From contig JAIQFQ010000006.1 of assembly GCA_020073245.1 (NCBI GenBank), forward strand, positions 1 to 64,000: 64,000 nucleotides of DNA, written 5' to 3'. This document shows positions 15,713 through 23,968 of the stretch, piece after piece. Both the position numbers and the translations under genes were made by a program. The stretch is from Terriglobia bacterium (GTDB lineage: Bacteria; Acidobacteriota; Thermoanaerobaculia; Thermoanaerobaculales; Thermoanaerobaculaceae). Each line of letters begins with the position of its first letter. Position 1 is the stretch's first letter. The notes under the pieces are model-generated. The model did not search any database. It worked only from the letters and a program-made list of their open reading frames with translations, and was not told where the DNA came from.

Positions 15713-17007
15713 GTCGGCGTCGGCGAGTCCTCGTGACCGGTCTCGGGCTTGCGACCTCCCTGGGACTCTCGGTAGAGGGCGCCTGGCGTCGAGCCTTGGC
15801 CGGACAGGCAGGGATCAAACCGCTCGGCCGGTCTCCGGAGGAGCGGGGTCCGTTGCCGGCGGCCGGGACGGTCTCCGAGGAAGACTGGGGGACGATCGTC
15901 TCGGCCTTCCCTGCCGAGGCCGGAACCGAAGGCGAGCGGCGCACGCTCTTCGCACTGTGGGCGGCCTCGATGGGGGTCGGGGACGCCCGCCTCACTGCTG
16001 CGGATCCGAGGCGGTGCGGGGTCGTGTTCGGTGCGGGGCTCGGCATCGTGCGACTGGAGGACGAGGCGCGCTGGTTCGGTGCCGACGGGCTGTCCGACGC
16101 GCGTCGGTTCGCCGCCGGCCTCGCTGAAGTGCGGCGGGAGTCTCTGGCCCGCAACCCTTCGGACCGGGCGGCGTCCCTGGTCGCGCACAAGTTCGGGTTC
16201 TCTGGAGTCAACGCCACCTTGACCACCGCGTGCGCCTCCGCCACTCAAGCGATCGGAACGGCGTACCGGATGATCGAGCGTGGCGACGCGGACGTGATGC
16301 TGGCCGGTGGTAGCGACTCGATGATCCACCCGGTCGGTCTCGTCTATTTCGTCCTGCTCGGAGCCGCCTCGACGTCGTCCGCTCCTGCAGCCACGATCTG
16401 TCGTCCGTTCGACCGCCGCAGGTCGGGGCTCGTCATGGGAGAGGGCGCCGGCATCGTGGTGCTCGAGGCGAAGGAGCATGCAATGGCGCGCGGGGCGCTC
16501 GCCTACGCAGAGGTTGCCGGCTATGGATCTTCGCTCGACGGCTACCAGGTAACGGCGCCCGAGCCCAACGGCGCAGGCGCCGCGTGCGCCATGCAGGCCG
16601 CGCTGCGCGATGCCTCCCTCACCCCCGCGGAGATCGGCTATGTCAACGCTCACGGAACCGGCACCAGACTCAACGACGTGGCCGAGACCAGAGCCATCAA
16701 GAGCGTCTTCGGCGCGGCGTCCGCAGCGCTGGCCGTCAGCTCCAGCAAGCCGCTGACCGGGCATCTGCTTGCCGGGTGTGGCGGCCCCGAATTCATCTTC
16801 ACGGTCCTCTCCGTTCAGAACGACGAGGTTCACCCCACGATCAACCTCACCAGCCCCGACCCCGCGTGTGATCTGGACTACGTGCCCGAAGGTGCTAGAC
16901 GTCGGCCGGTCGACGCCGCGCTCTCGAACTCGTTCGGGTTCGGCGGGCAGAACGCCTGCATCGCGGTGAGAAAGCTCGAACCAGGGAGGGCTCGACATGA
17001 CCATTGA
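15709..17007 (+). CDS. Beta-ketoacyl-ACP synthase, intact triad (KS-B)
   Basis: A 432-residue condensing enzyme with Cys175 in Thr-Ala-Cys-Ala-Ser-Ala, His315 in Asn-Ala-His-Gly-Thr-Gly-Thr and His352 in Ser-Lys-Pro-Leu-Thr-Gly-His. It is a second potentially active ketosynthase of the cluster, distinct from KS-A. Its start overlaps DH-A (ATGA) and its end overlaps the ketoreductase start by 11 bases, so translation is coupled. It may extend a different length range or use a different starter, or pair with the Ser-containing KS-like protein at 18.6 kb (inference). Confidence 0.87.
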   Translation: MSRRRRVLVTGLGLATSLGLSVEGAWRRALAGQAGIKPLGRSPEERGPLPAAGTVSEEDWGTIVSAFPAEAGTEGERRTLFALWAASMGVGDARLTAADPRRCGVVFGAGLGIVRLEDEARWFGADGLSDARRFAAGLAEVRRESLARNPSDRAASLVAHKFGFSGVNATLTTACASATQAIGTAYRMIERGDADVMLAGGSDSMIHPVGLVYFVLLGAASTSSAPAATICRPFDRRRSGLVMGEGAGIVVLEAKEHAMARGALAYAEVAGYGSSLDGYQVTAPEPNGAGAACAMQAALRDASLTPAEIGYVNAHGTGTRLNDVAETRAIKSVFGAASAALAVSSSKPLTGHLLAGCGGPEFIFTVLSVQNDEVHPTINLTSPDPACDLDYVPEGARRRPVDAALSNSFGFGGQNACIAVRKLEPGRARHDH

Positions 17008-17749
17008 TCTGACTGGGAAGGTCGCCCTTGTCACCGGCGGCGGCAGGGGGATCGGGCGGTCGTGCGTCGAGTTGCTGGCACGTGCCGGCGCGGATGTGGT
17101 CGTGAATTACCGATCGTCCGAGGCGGGCGCGGCGGCGACGGTAGCTGAGATCGGCTCCGCTGGCCGCAGGGCACGAGCGATCCGGGCTGACGTGTCGGTC
17201 GCCGACGAGGTCGAAGCTCTCTTCGGCGAGGTCCAGGCGGTCTGGGGTTCGCTCGACATCCTTGTCAACAACGCCGGCATCATCGCCGACTCGCTGGTTG
17301 CGGCGATGGAGCCGGCCGACTGGGATCGGGTACTCGAGGTGAACCTGCGGGGCGCGTTCCTCTGTACGCGCGCCGCGATGCCCATCATGCTCCCTCGGCA
17401 CGCCGGAAAGATCGTCAACGTGGCGTCGGTCTCGGCGCTCCGCGGCGGCCGAGGGCAGGCCAACTACGCGGCTGCGAAAGGAGGGCTTGTCGCCTTCACA
17501 CGGGCGTGTGCTGTGGAGCTGGCACCCAAGGGGATCCAGGTCAACGCGGTCCTTCCCGGGATGATCACGACGGAGATGAGCACGCGGGCGCGCAAGCGTG
17601 GCGGAGAGCGTCTGCTGGAAACGATCCCATCGGGGCGGTTCGGATCGCCCGAGGACGTCGCGCAGGCCGTCCTCTTCCTGGTTTCGCCTCTGGCCGACTA
17701 CATCACCGGGCAGGCGCTCGCCGTTGACGGCGGGATGACGAGCGCATGA
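16997..17749 (+). CDS. fabG: 3-oxoacyl-ACP reductase (FabG-type)
   Basis: A 250-residue SDR ketoreductase with Thr-Gly-Gly-Gly-Arg-Gly-Ile-Gly at the cofactor site, Asn-Asn-Ala-Gly, a catalytic Ser and Tyr-Ala-Ala-Ala-Lys (Tyr-x3-Lys), ending in the usual Val-Asp-Gly-Gly-Met. It reduces 3-oxoacyl-ACP to 3-hydroxyacyl-ACP with NADPH. The ATG is preceded by AGGGAGGG and overlaps the end of KS-B; its stop overlaps the PPTase start. It is the only clear ketoreductase of the cluster, so it must serve every extension round unless housekeeping FabG helps. Confidence 0.9.
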   Translation: MTIDLTGKVALVTGGGRGIGRSCVELLARAGADVVVNYRSSEAGAAATVAEIGSAGRRARAIRADVSVADEVEALFGEVQAVWGSLDILVNNAGIIADSLVAAMEPADWDRVLEVNLRGAFLCTRAAMPIMLPRHAGKIVNVASVSALRGGRGQANYAAAKGGLVAFTRACAVELAPKGIQVNAVLPGMITTEMSTRARKRGGERLLETIPSGRFGSPEDVAQAVLFLVSPLADYITGQALAVDGGMTSA

Positions 17750-18144
17750 TCCGCATCTACCAGGGCATCGACGTTGTCGCGGTCGAGAAGATCCGCGGTG
17801 TGGTCATGAGGCACGAGGGGTTTCTCAGCGATGTCTTTGGTGAAGAGGAGCGCACCTACTGCTTCGCCCAGGCCGAACCCTACACGCACCTGGCGGGGCG
17901 CTTCGCGGCGAAGGAGGCCGCGATGAAGGCTCTGGGAATCGGCATCACGGGGGCCGGCGCGGGTGGCGGCCTCGGTGATGTCGAGGTCGCACGGCACCCG
18001 TCGGGTCGGCCCACGTTGACGCTCTCGGGGTGGGCCGCGAAGGTGGCCCGAGGCCTCGGCGTCACGCAGAGTTCGGTGTCGATCTCGCACTCGGAAGGGG
18101 TCGCCGTCGCGGCCGTGGTGCTCGTGGCCGCTCGAGAGGAGTGA
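17746..18144 (+). CDS. acpS: AcpS-type 4'-phosphopantetheinyl transferase
   Basis: A 132-residue protein of holo-ACP synthase size, with Gly-Ile-Asp-Val-Val near the N-terminus, Phe-Ala-Ala-Lys-Glu-Ala in the middle (Mg and CoA binding) and Ser-Ile-Ser-His-Ser near the C-terminus. It attaches phosphopantetheine to the Ser of a carrier protein. Its position in the cluster (ATGA overlap with fabG) suggests a dedicated enzyme for the zinc-ribbon ACP. A second AcpS is encoded at 53.6 kb next to another ACP, so each system appears to carry its own activator. Confidence 0.85.
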   Translation: MIRIYQGIDVVAVEKIRGVVMRHEGFLSDVFGEEERTYCFAQAEPYTHLAGRFAAKEAAMKALGIGITGAGAGGGLGDVEVARHPSGRPTLTLSGWAAKVARGLGVTQSSVSISHSEGVAVAAVVLVAAREE

Positions 18145-18145
18145 G

Positions 18146-18601
18146 ATGATGCGTTTCCTGCTCGTGGACAGAGTCACGGCGTGCGATCCGGGCGGTGCCG
18201 TCCGCGGCGTGAAGTGCGTGGCAATGAGCGAGGACGTCCTCGAGTACCACTTCCCCGGCAACCCGATCATGCCCGGCACGCTGCTGTTGGAGGCGATGGT
18301 CCAACTCGCGGGCTGGGGTGAGGCCGCACGGTCGAATTTCGAGAGCTGGTTCCTGATGGACGGGGTTCGCAGGGCCGCCTTCTACGGCTTCGCACGGCCC
18401 GGAGACACCGTCGACCTCGAGGTCGAACCCCTCGAGCCGCCGGTCTCGGGGCGGCGAGCGTACCGCGCGGAAGGGAGTGTGCAGGGGACGCGGAAGGTTG
18501 CTGCCGAGTTCGAGGGGGAGCTTGTGGCGCTCGCTGACCTCGATGACCCGGAGGCCGTGCGCGAGGCCTTTGTGCGCCTGACCCGGGCGCGGGACTGGTA
18601 G
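18146..18601 (+). CDS. FabZ-like 3-hydroxyacyl-ACP dehydratase (DH-B)
   Basis: A 151-residue hotdog protein with His35 in Tyr-His-Phe-Pro-Gly-Asn-Pro and Glu49 in Leu-Glu-Ala-Met-Val-Gln, the FabZ catalytic pair. It starts one base after the AcpS stop; ATG 18149 is an alternative start, and GAGAGGAG lies upstream. It shares the N-terminal Met-Arg-Phe-Leu and overall size with DH-A. The two could form a heterodimer, as two dehydratases do in aryl polyene synthesis, though here both keep their catalytic residues. Confidence 0.82.
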   Translation: MMRFLLVDRVTACDPGGAVRGVKCVAMSEDVLEYHFPGNPIMPGTLLLEAMVQLAGWGEAARSNFESWFLMDGVRRAAFYGFARPGDTVDLEVEPLEPPVSGRRAYRAEGSVQGTRKVAAEFEGELVALADLDDPEAVREAFVRLTRARDW

Positions 18602-18608
18602 GCCTGGG

Positions 18609-19904
18609 GTGCAGCGCGTTGCGGTGACCGGCCTCGGCTTGATCACCCCGCTGGGGCGGGGAGTGACGGCGAACTGGAGCGCCGTTGAAGCGGGCCGGAC
18701 CGGGCTGCGAGAACACTCCGAAAGGACGGCACCGCCGTGGATGCGGTTTGTCGGCCGTGTGGAGAACGTCGCGTTGCCGTCAGAGATCCCCGAATCGATT
18801 CGCGGCCAGGCGAGGTTCCTCAACAGGGGCGCCCTCCTGGGACTCTGTGCGACACACGACGCGGTTTGTCAGGCCGCGATCCCCGCGTCGGTTGCGCCGG
18901 CGCGCCGGGCGTTGTACCTCGCGACGGGAGACTACACCCAGCTCGGCTACGAGTTTCTCTGGCCCGCCACGCGGGTCGCCGCCGGCGTGGAAGCGGATAG
19001 CATCGATCACGAGGCGCTCAACCGGGCCGCGATCGAGCGGGTCAACCCCTTCTTCCTCCTGGAATCGCTCCATAACAACCCGTTCAGCTTCCTGACGGCC
19101 GCTTTCGACTTCATGGGCCCCGGCACCACTCTCGCGAGTCAGTCCCCCAGTGGCTCGACAGCGGTGGAACTGGCGTGTCGCACCGTTCGGGCGGGACGGG
19201 CCGACGTGGCTGTGGCGATCGGGTGCGGCTCCTGGGTGAACGAGGTGCCTCTCTTCGAATTGGCCGAACTGGGCGTGCTCTCGAGGGCACGCCGAGGGGT
19301 CTGCTCCTATCGGCCGTTCGACTGCCGTCGGGACGGCTTTCTGGCCGGCGAGGGCGGCGCTGCAATCGTCCTGGAAAGCGAGGAGCACGCTCGCTCGCGT
19401 GGCGCGAAGATCCTCGCGAACGTTGAAGGCGTTGGAAGCTGCATCGAGCCGAGCCCTCGGCTGCGAGTGTCGAGGCGCGTCACGTTGCGCTCCATGGAAC
19501 TGGCTCTCGCAGACGCCGGACGCCCGGCCTCCGAACTGGGGTTCGTGTGTACCCATGGCAGCGGCAGTCGAAAGGGCGATCGGTCAGAGCTCGCCTCGCT
19601 GCAGGCCCTGCTGGGCGGGGGTGGCCCAACCGCACCGGTCTGCGCCCTCAAGCCCTACACGGGTCATATGGGAGCCGCGAGCGACGTGGCCGAGTTGGTC
19701 CTGGGCATCATGGCCGCATCCGACGGCGTTGTACCCGCGACACCCAACTTCGTACGGTCCCAGCCCTCCTTTGCCAGTGTGCGCATCGCCGCATCTCAAC
19801 AGCCATGCGCACGGCCGCTTTTTCTCACCGTGAGCTATGGCATGGGCGGGCAGGCTTCGGCCGTCGTGCTGTCGGTCCGAGCGGGGAGCGGCGCGGATGC
19901 ATAG
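18609..19904 (+). CDS. Ketosynthase-like protein with Ser in place of the catalytic Cys (KS-like B)
   Basis: A 431-residue condensing-enzyme homologue. The nucleophile segment reads Ala-Ser-Gln-Ser179-Pro-Ser-Gly, so Cys is Ser. His316 (Cys-Thr-His-Gly-Ser-Gly-Ser) and His353 (Tyr-Thr-Gly-His) remain. Keeping both His residues but not Cys suggests either a decarboxylating or chain-length partner, or transfer through an oxyester; this cannot be decided from sequence. GTG start eight bases after DH-B. It is the last gene of the KS/CLF block, 12 bp before the acyltransferase gene. Confidence 0.78.
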   Translation: MQRVAVTGLGLITPLGRGVTANWSAVEAGRTGLREHSERTAPPWMRFVGRVENVALPSEIPESIRGQARFLNRGALLGLCATHDAVCQAAIPASVAPARRALYLATGDYTQLGYEFLWPATRVAAGVEADSIDHEALNRAAIERVNPFFLLESLHNNPFSFLTAAFDFMGPGTTLASQSPSGSTAVELACRTVRAGRADVAVAIGCGSWVNEVPLFELAELGVLSRARRGVCSYRPFDCRRDGFLAGEGGAAIVLESEEHARSRGAKILANVEGVGSCIEPSPRLRVSRRVTLRSMELALADAGRPASELGFVCTHGSGSRKGDRSELASLQALLGGGGPTAPVCALKPYTGHMGAASDVAELVLGIMAASDGVVPATPNFVRSQPSFASVRIAASQQPCARPLFLTVSYGMGGQASAVVLSVRAGSGADA

Positions 19905-19916
19905 GCAGGGGCGGCA

Positions 19917-20822
19917 ATGAGGAGAGTTCTGGAGGTTTCGGAGTTCATCGCGGTCTGGGGCCTCTATGCCCTCGTGCGCGTCCTGCCCATGGGAATCGTC
20001 GAACGGGCCACTTGGCTGCTCGGGGAGGTCGCCTTCTTGGTTCTTCGAGAACGTCGCCGGATCGCACTCGAGAATGTGCGTCAAGCGCTCAGGGACCTGA
20101 GCGCGTCGAGAATCCGCGCGATCGCTCGAGGGAGCTTCCGCTCCTTCCTGCTCACGGCCATGCCGGAGATCACCAAGCTGCGGCCGCACCTCTCGTCGCC
20201 TGGAGCCGGCAGCTGGCTGCACCTCCGTGCCCCGGAGCTCGAGGCGATGTTCGAGCGCGCGAGACTCCTTCACGAGGAAGCCCGGGGCTGCATCTTCGTC
20301 ACGCCTCACTTTGGAAATTGGGAACTCCTTCCCGACGTGGCCGCAGCGGTTGGGATTCCCCTCGCGGTTGTGATCCGCCCACTGGACAACCGCCATCTGG
20401 AGAGGCTCCTCGCCCGCAGCCGCAGCTCGACCGGGCAAGTCTTCGTTGCCAAGCGGAACGCCTTTCTCGCTCTGCAGCAGTCCCTGGCATCGGGCAGGTC
20501 GGTCGGCATGCTGCCGGACCAGGCCACGTACAAGGGGATACCCGTCGAGTTCTTTGGGAGGCCGGCCTGGACGACTCCTGTTCCCGCCCTCCTCGCTTTG
20601 CACCAGCGAAAGCCACTGGTCGTGGTGGCGTGCTTCCGCACCGGCCCGCTGCGGTTCGGCGGCTTCGTGAGCGAGCCGATCTGGCCCGCCCCACATGAGG
20701 GCGAGAAGGCCGAGGTCGCCAGGCTCACCACTCTCATGAACAACGCCATGGAGCGTGTGATCCGGGCCCACCCCGAGCAGTACCTCTGGATGCACAACCG
20801 TTGGAAAGTGTGTTCGGCGTGA
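19917..20822 (+). CDS. LpxL/HtrB-family acyltransferase
   Basis: A 301-residue inner-membrane-associated acyltransferase of the lipid A late-acyltransferase family. It has an N-terminal hydrophobic helix and the His-Phe-Gly-Asn-Trp-Glu active-site motif (His-x4-Glu) near residue 131. The Leu-Pro-Asp-Gln-Ala segment at about 200 is also typical. Such enzymes move acyl chains from ACP to a glycolipid. The gene follows the KS/CLF cluster after 12 bp with an AGGGGCGG site, so it is a good candidate to transfer the cluster's acyl product to a surface lipid. Its stop overlaps the GT2 start (GTGA). Confidence 0.82.
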   Translation: MRRVLEVSEFIAVWGLYALVRVLPMGIVERATWLLGEVAFLVLRERRRIALENVRQALRDLSASRIRAIARGSFRSFLLTAMPEITKLRPHLSSPGAGSWLHLRAPELEAMFERARLLHEEARGCIFVTPHFGNWELLPDVAAAVGIPLAVVIRPLDNRHLERLLARSRSSTGQVFVAKRNAFLALQQSLASGRSVGMLPDQATYKGIPVEFFGRPAWTTPVPALLALHQRKPLVVVACFRTGPLRFGGFVSEPIWPAPHEGEKAEVARLTTLMNNAMERVIRAHPEQYLWMHNRWKVCSA

Positions 20823-21709
20823 CCGACTCCACCGGTCCGGAGGCGCCGCATCGGTACCGACCGGGACGTGGCTTCGACTTCTCGATCGTCGTCACGACCC
20901 TCAACGAGGCGAAGTACCTCCCGGTGCTGCTCGAAACCATCCGCACTCAGGCCACCGACCTGGTCGGCGAGATCATCGTCGTTGACGACGGTTCGACCGA
21001 TGCGAGCGTGGCAATCGCCGAAGGAGCGGGCGCGCGCATCCTCCACAACGCAGACAGCGGCAACGTATCGGGGATGCGCAACCAGGGTCTGACTGAGGCA
21101 CGCGGGACCGCGGTACTGTTTGCGGACGCCGATGTCGCCTTCAGCCCGGACTTCCTCGAACAGATGGTCCGACCGATCGTCGATGGTCGAGCGGATGCCA
21201 CGCTCTGCCTCCGGCACGCCGTGCTGGAATCGCGGTTCCCGGTGCTCCCGGACTCGTACTCCAGGAGCTATGCGTGGTTCCTGCGCCGCCTCCCTTGGTG
21301 GTGGTTCATGAAGACCCCGATCCGGGTCTTCCCGTGGCTGGTCGGCTGGATCGGACGGGTTTTGCGCCGGCGCGCGGTGATCTCACCGCTGGCGATCCCC
21401 GATCGGGTCAACACCCCTGCCATCGCGGTACGCACGGACCTTGCCCGCGAGATCGGAGGCTGGCGCTTCCGCTTTGGCACGCACGAGGACACGCTGTTCT
21501 GCCGGGATGTCTTCGAGCGGACCGAACGGATCCTCTGGCGCGCCAGGCCGGTGCTGTACATCTCGGAGCGGAGAACCTTCCCGACGGACTGTCGTTGGAT
21601 TCCACGGCTCGTTCTCTCGCCTGTTCTGGAGCTCCTCGGCCTGTCCGGGCTCGGCGAACGGCGCATCATGGACGAGAGCGGGTACAAGGACCTACGTGGT
21701 CGGCGATAG
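20819..21709 (+). CDS. Family 2 glycosyltransferase
   Basis: A 296-residue GT-A fold enzyme. The N-terminal Phe-Ser-Ile-Val-Val-Thr-Thr-Leu-Asn-Glu and Val-Val-Asp-Asp-Gly-Ser-Thr-Asp bind the nucleotide sugar. Ala-Asp-Ala-Asp (DxD) coordinates the metal. A hydrophobic, Trp-rich segment at ~155-185 suggests membrane contact. GTG 20819 overlaps the acyltransferase stop; an upstream TTG (20801) is less likely. It probably adds or polymerises a sugar on the lipid product of the locus. Confidence 0.83.
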   Translation: MTDSTGPEAPHRYRPGRGFDFSIVVTTLNEAKYLPVLLETIRTQATDLVGEIIVVDDGSTDASVAIAEGAGARILHNADSGNVSGMRNQGLTEARGTAVLFADADVAFSPDFLEQMVRPIVDGRADATLCLRHAVLESRFPVLPDSYSRSYAWFLRRLPWWWFMKTPIRVFPWLVGWIGRVLRRRAVISPLAIPDRVNTPAIAVRTDLAREIGGWRFRFGTHEDTLFCRDVFERTERILWRARPVLYISERRTFPTDCRWIPRLVLSPVLELLGLSGLGERRIMDESGYKDLRGRR

Positions 21710-21883
21710 CGTAAAGGGTTCGGTTCACGATCGTCGCCGCGGGATCCGCTTCGGCCCGCCGGCCGGCGCCGGAATGGGCGCTGGTCTCCCTCTCCGAAGG
21801 CGGACCTCGTCGTTTCTCCAGTGGCCGCGAGGCCGGGCGACCGCGGCCCCGTCGCCGTGGGGGATCGAGTTGGGAGAGACGGC

Positions 21884-23050
21884 ATGACCGCGGGGGCATG
21901 GAGCCGCGCCACCTGGATTTCTTTTGGCGTCATCACAGGGATCTACCTCTGGGCCGGTGTGCGCGCCGTCGGGGTCGTAAGTCGGGCGACGGTGGGCTTC
22001 TCCGTTGAAACGATCGGCCACGGAGACGCCGAGCCGAGCTTCAGTGAGGGGTTCGTGGATCACGACACGGGGCGGATGGTGCACGTCGCCTCGCTGTCCG
22101 AACTGTCCGACGGGCGACTGGTCGCCGTGTGGTACTCCGGCTCACACGAGGGCAGCGGCGACGTGGCCCTATATCTCGCCACAAGGGGGCGAGAAAAGGG
22201 AGCCGCATGGAGCCAGCCGCACGAGGTTGCGTCACCTGCGAGCGTGGCGCGCGAGCTGCATCGACCGGTGGGGAAGGTCGGCAACGCGGTCGTCTTCATC
22301 GATGGTGAGGGCCGCCTCGCGATGGTCTTCGTGACCATGCCTTTCGGAGGCTGGGCGTTGAGCTCCCTCAACGTCAAGCTGTCTGCCGACGGCGGCACCT
22401 CGTGGTTGCCGGCCCAGCGGTTGACCTCCAGCCCGCTGTTCAACCTCGGCACCCTGGTCAAGAACAAGCCACTGCGACTTGCGGACGGCAGCTTGCTGCT
22501 ACCCATCAGCCACGAGTTCCTTGGCCGCTTTCCGGGCTTTCTGCAGCTCTCCTCACGTGACCAGACGATGGAGGTTGTCGCGATGCGTCGGCTGTGCGGG
22601 GGGCGGCGTTTCCTCCAGCCGGCGGCGGTGGCGCTCGACGCGCAGACGGCGCTCGCTCTGCTCCGCTCCGCGCGTGCCGGCGAGACGATCGGGGTTGCTC
22701 GTTCGACGGACGGCGGCGCGAGCTGGAGCGAACCCGCCCCCTCTCACTTACCCAACCCCGACGCCGGCCTTGATGCGGTCGCCCTCTCCCAGGGACGGGT
22801 CCTCCTTGCCTTCAACGACCAACGGTCGGGGCGCTCTCGCCTCGACCTCGCCCTCTCCACCGATGCGGGCGCAAACTGGAGCACCGTGACGACGCTGGAG
22901 GATGAGCCCGGCGCGGAGTTTTCGTACCCGTTCTTGCTGCGGGGCCACGACGGGTCGACCCACCTCGTCTACACGTGGAAGCGAAGCCGCCTCAAGGACC
23001 TGACGTTCAACGAAGCGTGGATCGAAGGCAAGCTCGGAAGGGTGCCGTGA
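21884..23050 (+). CDS. Membrane-anchored sialidase/BNR-repeat protein
   Basis: A 388-residue protein with an N-terminal membrane helix (about residues 9-28) followed by a beta-propeller. Three Asp-box-like motifs are visible (Ser-Ala-Asp-Gly-Gly-Thr-Ser-Trp, Ser-Thr-Asp-Gly-Gly-Ala-Ser-Trp, Ser-Thr-Asp-Ala-Gly-Ala-Asn-Trp), as in sialidase-fold glycosidases. Sialidase activity itself is not assured; the fold also serves other glycan hydrolases and lyases. ATG 21884 follows a GGGAGAG site. The stop overlaps the next membrane-protein start (GTGA), suggesting a functional pair. It is likely periplasmic, acting on the glycan assembled by the locus. Confidence 0.75.
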   Translation: MTAGAWSRATWISFGVITGIYLWAGVRAVGVVSRATVGFSVETIGHGDAEPSFSEGFVDHDTGRMVHVASLSELSDGRLVAVWYSGSHEGSGDVALYLATRGREKGAAWSQPHEVASPASVARELHRPVGKVGNAVVFIDGEGRLAMVFVTMPFGGWALSSLNVKLSADGGTSWLPAQRLTSSPLFNLGTLVKNKPLRLADGSLLLPISHEFLGRFPGFLQLSSRDQTMEVVAMRRLCGGRRFLQPAAVALDAQTALALLRSARAGETIGVARSTDGGASWSEPAPSHLPNPDAGLDAVALSQGRVLLAFNDQRSGRSRLDLALSTDAGANWSTVTTLEDEPGAEFSYPFLLRGHDGSTHLVYTWKRSRLKDLTFNEAWIEGKLGRVP

Positions 23051-23730
23051 CCGCCGAGGTCTTCTCCCTTGCGGCGTGCCTCGTCGCGGTCCTGGCTGCG
23101 ACGGTCGCCTTCGTTCCCCGCGACGCGACCCGTCGGACGCGTCTCGCGACCGGCGCAGTTGCCGTCACGCTCGCCCTCATCCCGGTGGGAGGCTGGACGC
23201 TACCCCGCTGGCTCGCGGGTCTCGGCGCCGTGCCGAGTGCCTCCTCGGTTGCGCTGCTCGCAGCGTTCGTGTGGGCGCGTGTGATCGGATGGGACGTGCT
23301 CGATGCACGCGCCTGGCGCACGGCCTGGTGCTTCTTCGGCGCAGCGGCGGTGGTGCTCTATCCGATGGCGCTGGGACTTGGGAGGCTCGACCCCTACGCG
23401 CTGGGCTGGGGTGCAACGTGGATGTTGGGTGTGCTGTGGGCGATATCGGTCGGACTGGTGTGGAGGCAGAACCGGTTCGCCCTTGTGCTGGCGGTGGCCG
23501 TGCTCGCCTTCGACTTGCGCCTGCTCGAGTCGACCAACCTCTGGGACTACCTTATCGACCCACCCCTTGCGGCGGTGTCACTCTCGGTTCTGGCTACGGC
23601 TGGAGTGCATCGACTGCGGCGGTGGCGGACACGAACGGCGTCCGATCCGGGTGGCGAGGATCCCGGGATCGCGGCGAGGGGCAGCGCCGATGGATCTTGG
23701 ATCGCCAAGGCCGAGGGCCGAAACCCATGA
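23047..23730 (+). CDS. Polytopic membrane protein of unknown function
   Basis: A 227-residue protein with about six hydrophobic segments between residues 5 and 190 and a polar C-terminal tail. No family recognised. The GTG start overlaps the stop of the sialidase-like gene (GTGA), and no other partner is adjacent, so it probably acts with that protein, for example as an anchor or a transporter of its substrate (inference). Confidence 0.65.
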   Translation: MTAEVFSLAACLVAVLAATVAFVPRDATRRTRLATGAVAVTLALIPVGGWTLPRWLAGLGAVPSASSVALLAAFVWARVIGWDVLDARAWRTAWCFFGAAAVVLYPMALGLGRLDPYALGWGATWMLGVLWAISVGLVWRQNRFALVLAVAVLAFDLRLLESTNLWDYLIDPPLAAVSLSVLATAGVHRLRRWRTRTASDPGGEDPGIAARGSADGSWIAKAEGRNP

Positions 23731-23968
23731 CCGCTGCGGATCCCGTCAGTGTTGTGAGTACACCTGCAAACGTGGTCGGACGACAACAACACACGGCAGT
23801 CGACTTCTGCATGTCGCCCGTGGGCTCAAACAGCCCATGCGGAGCACACGCGTCAACCGGAAAGGGCTCCGGCCGGCCAGCACGAACCAAACGACGTCTC
23901 CTCGGGAGCCCAAGGGACTCGGCGCCAAGATCTCAGGCAGCGACAGGCACACGCAGGGGCCGTCGGAG

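Noticed and set aside
11356-19904. Straight assignment as an aryl polyene cluster
   Set aside because: The KS/CLF and dehydratase logic is similar, but no aryl starter ligase or lyase, thioesterase, LolA or MMPL exporter is in the window and an enoyl reductase-like gene is present.
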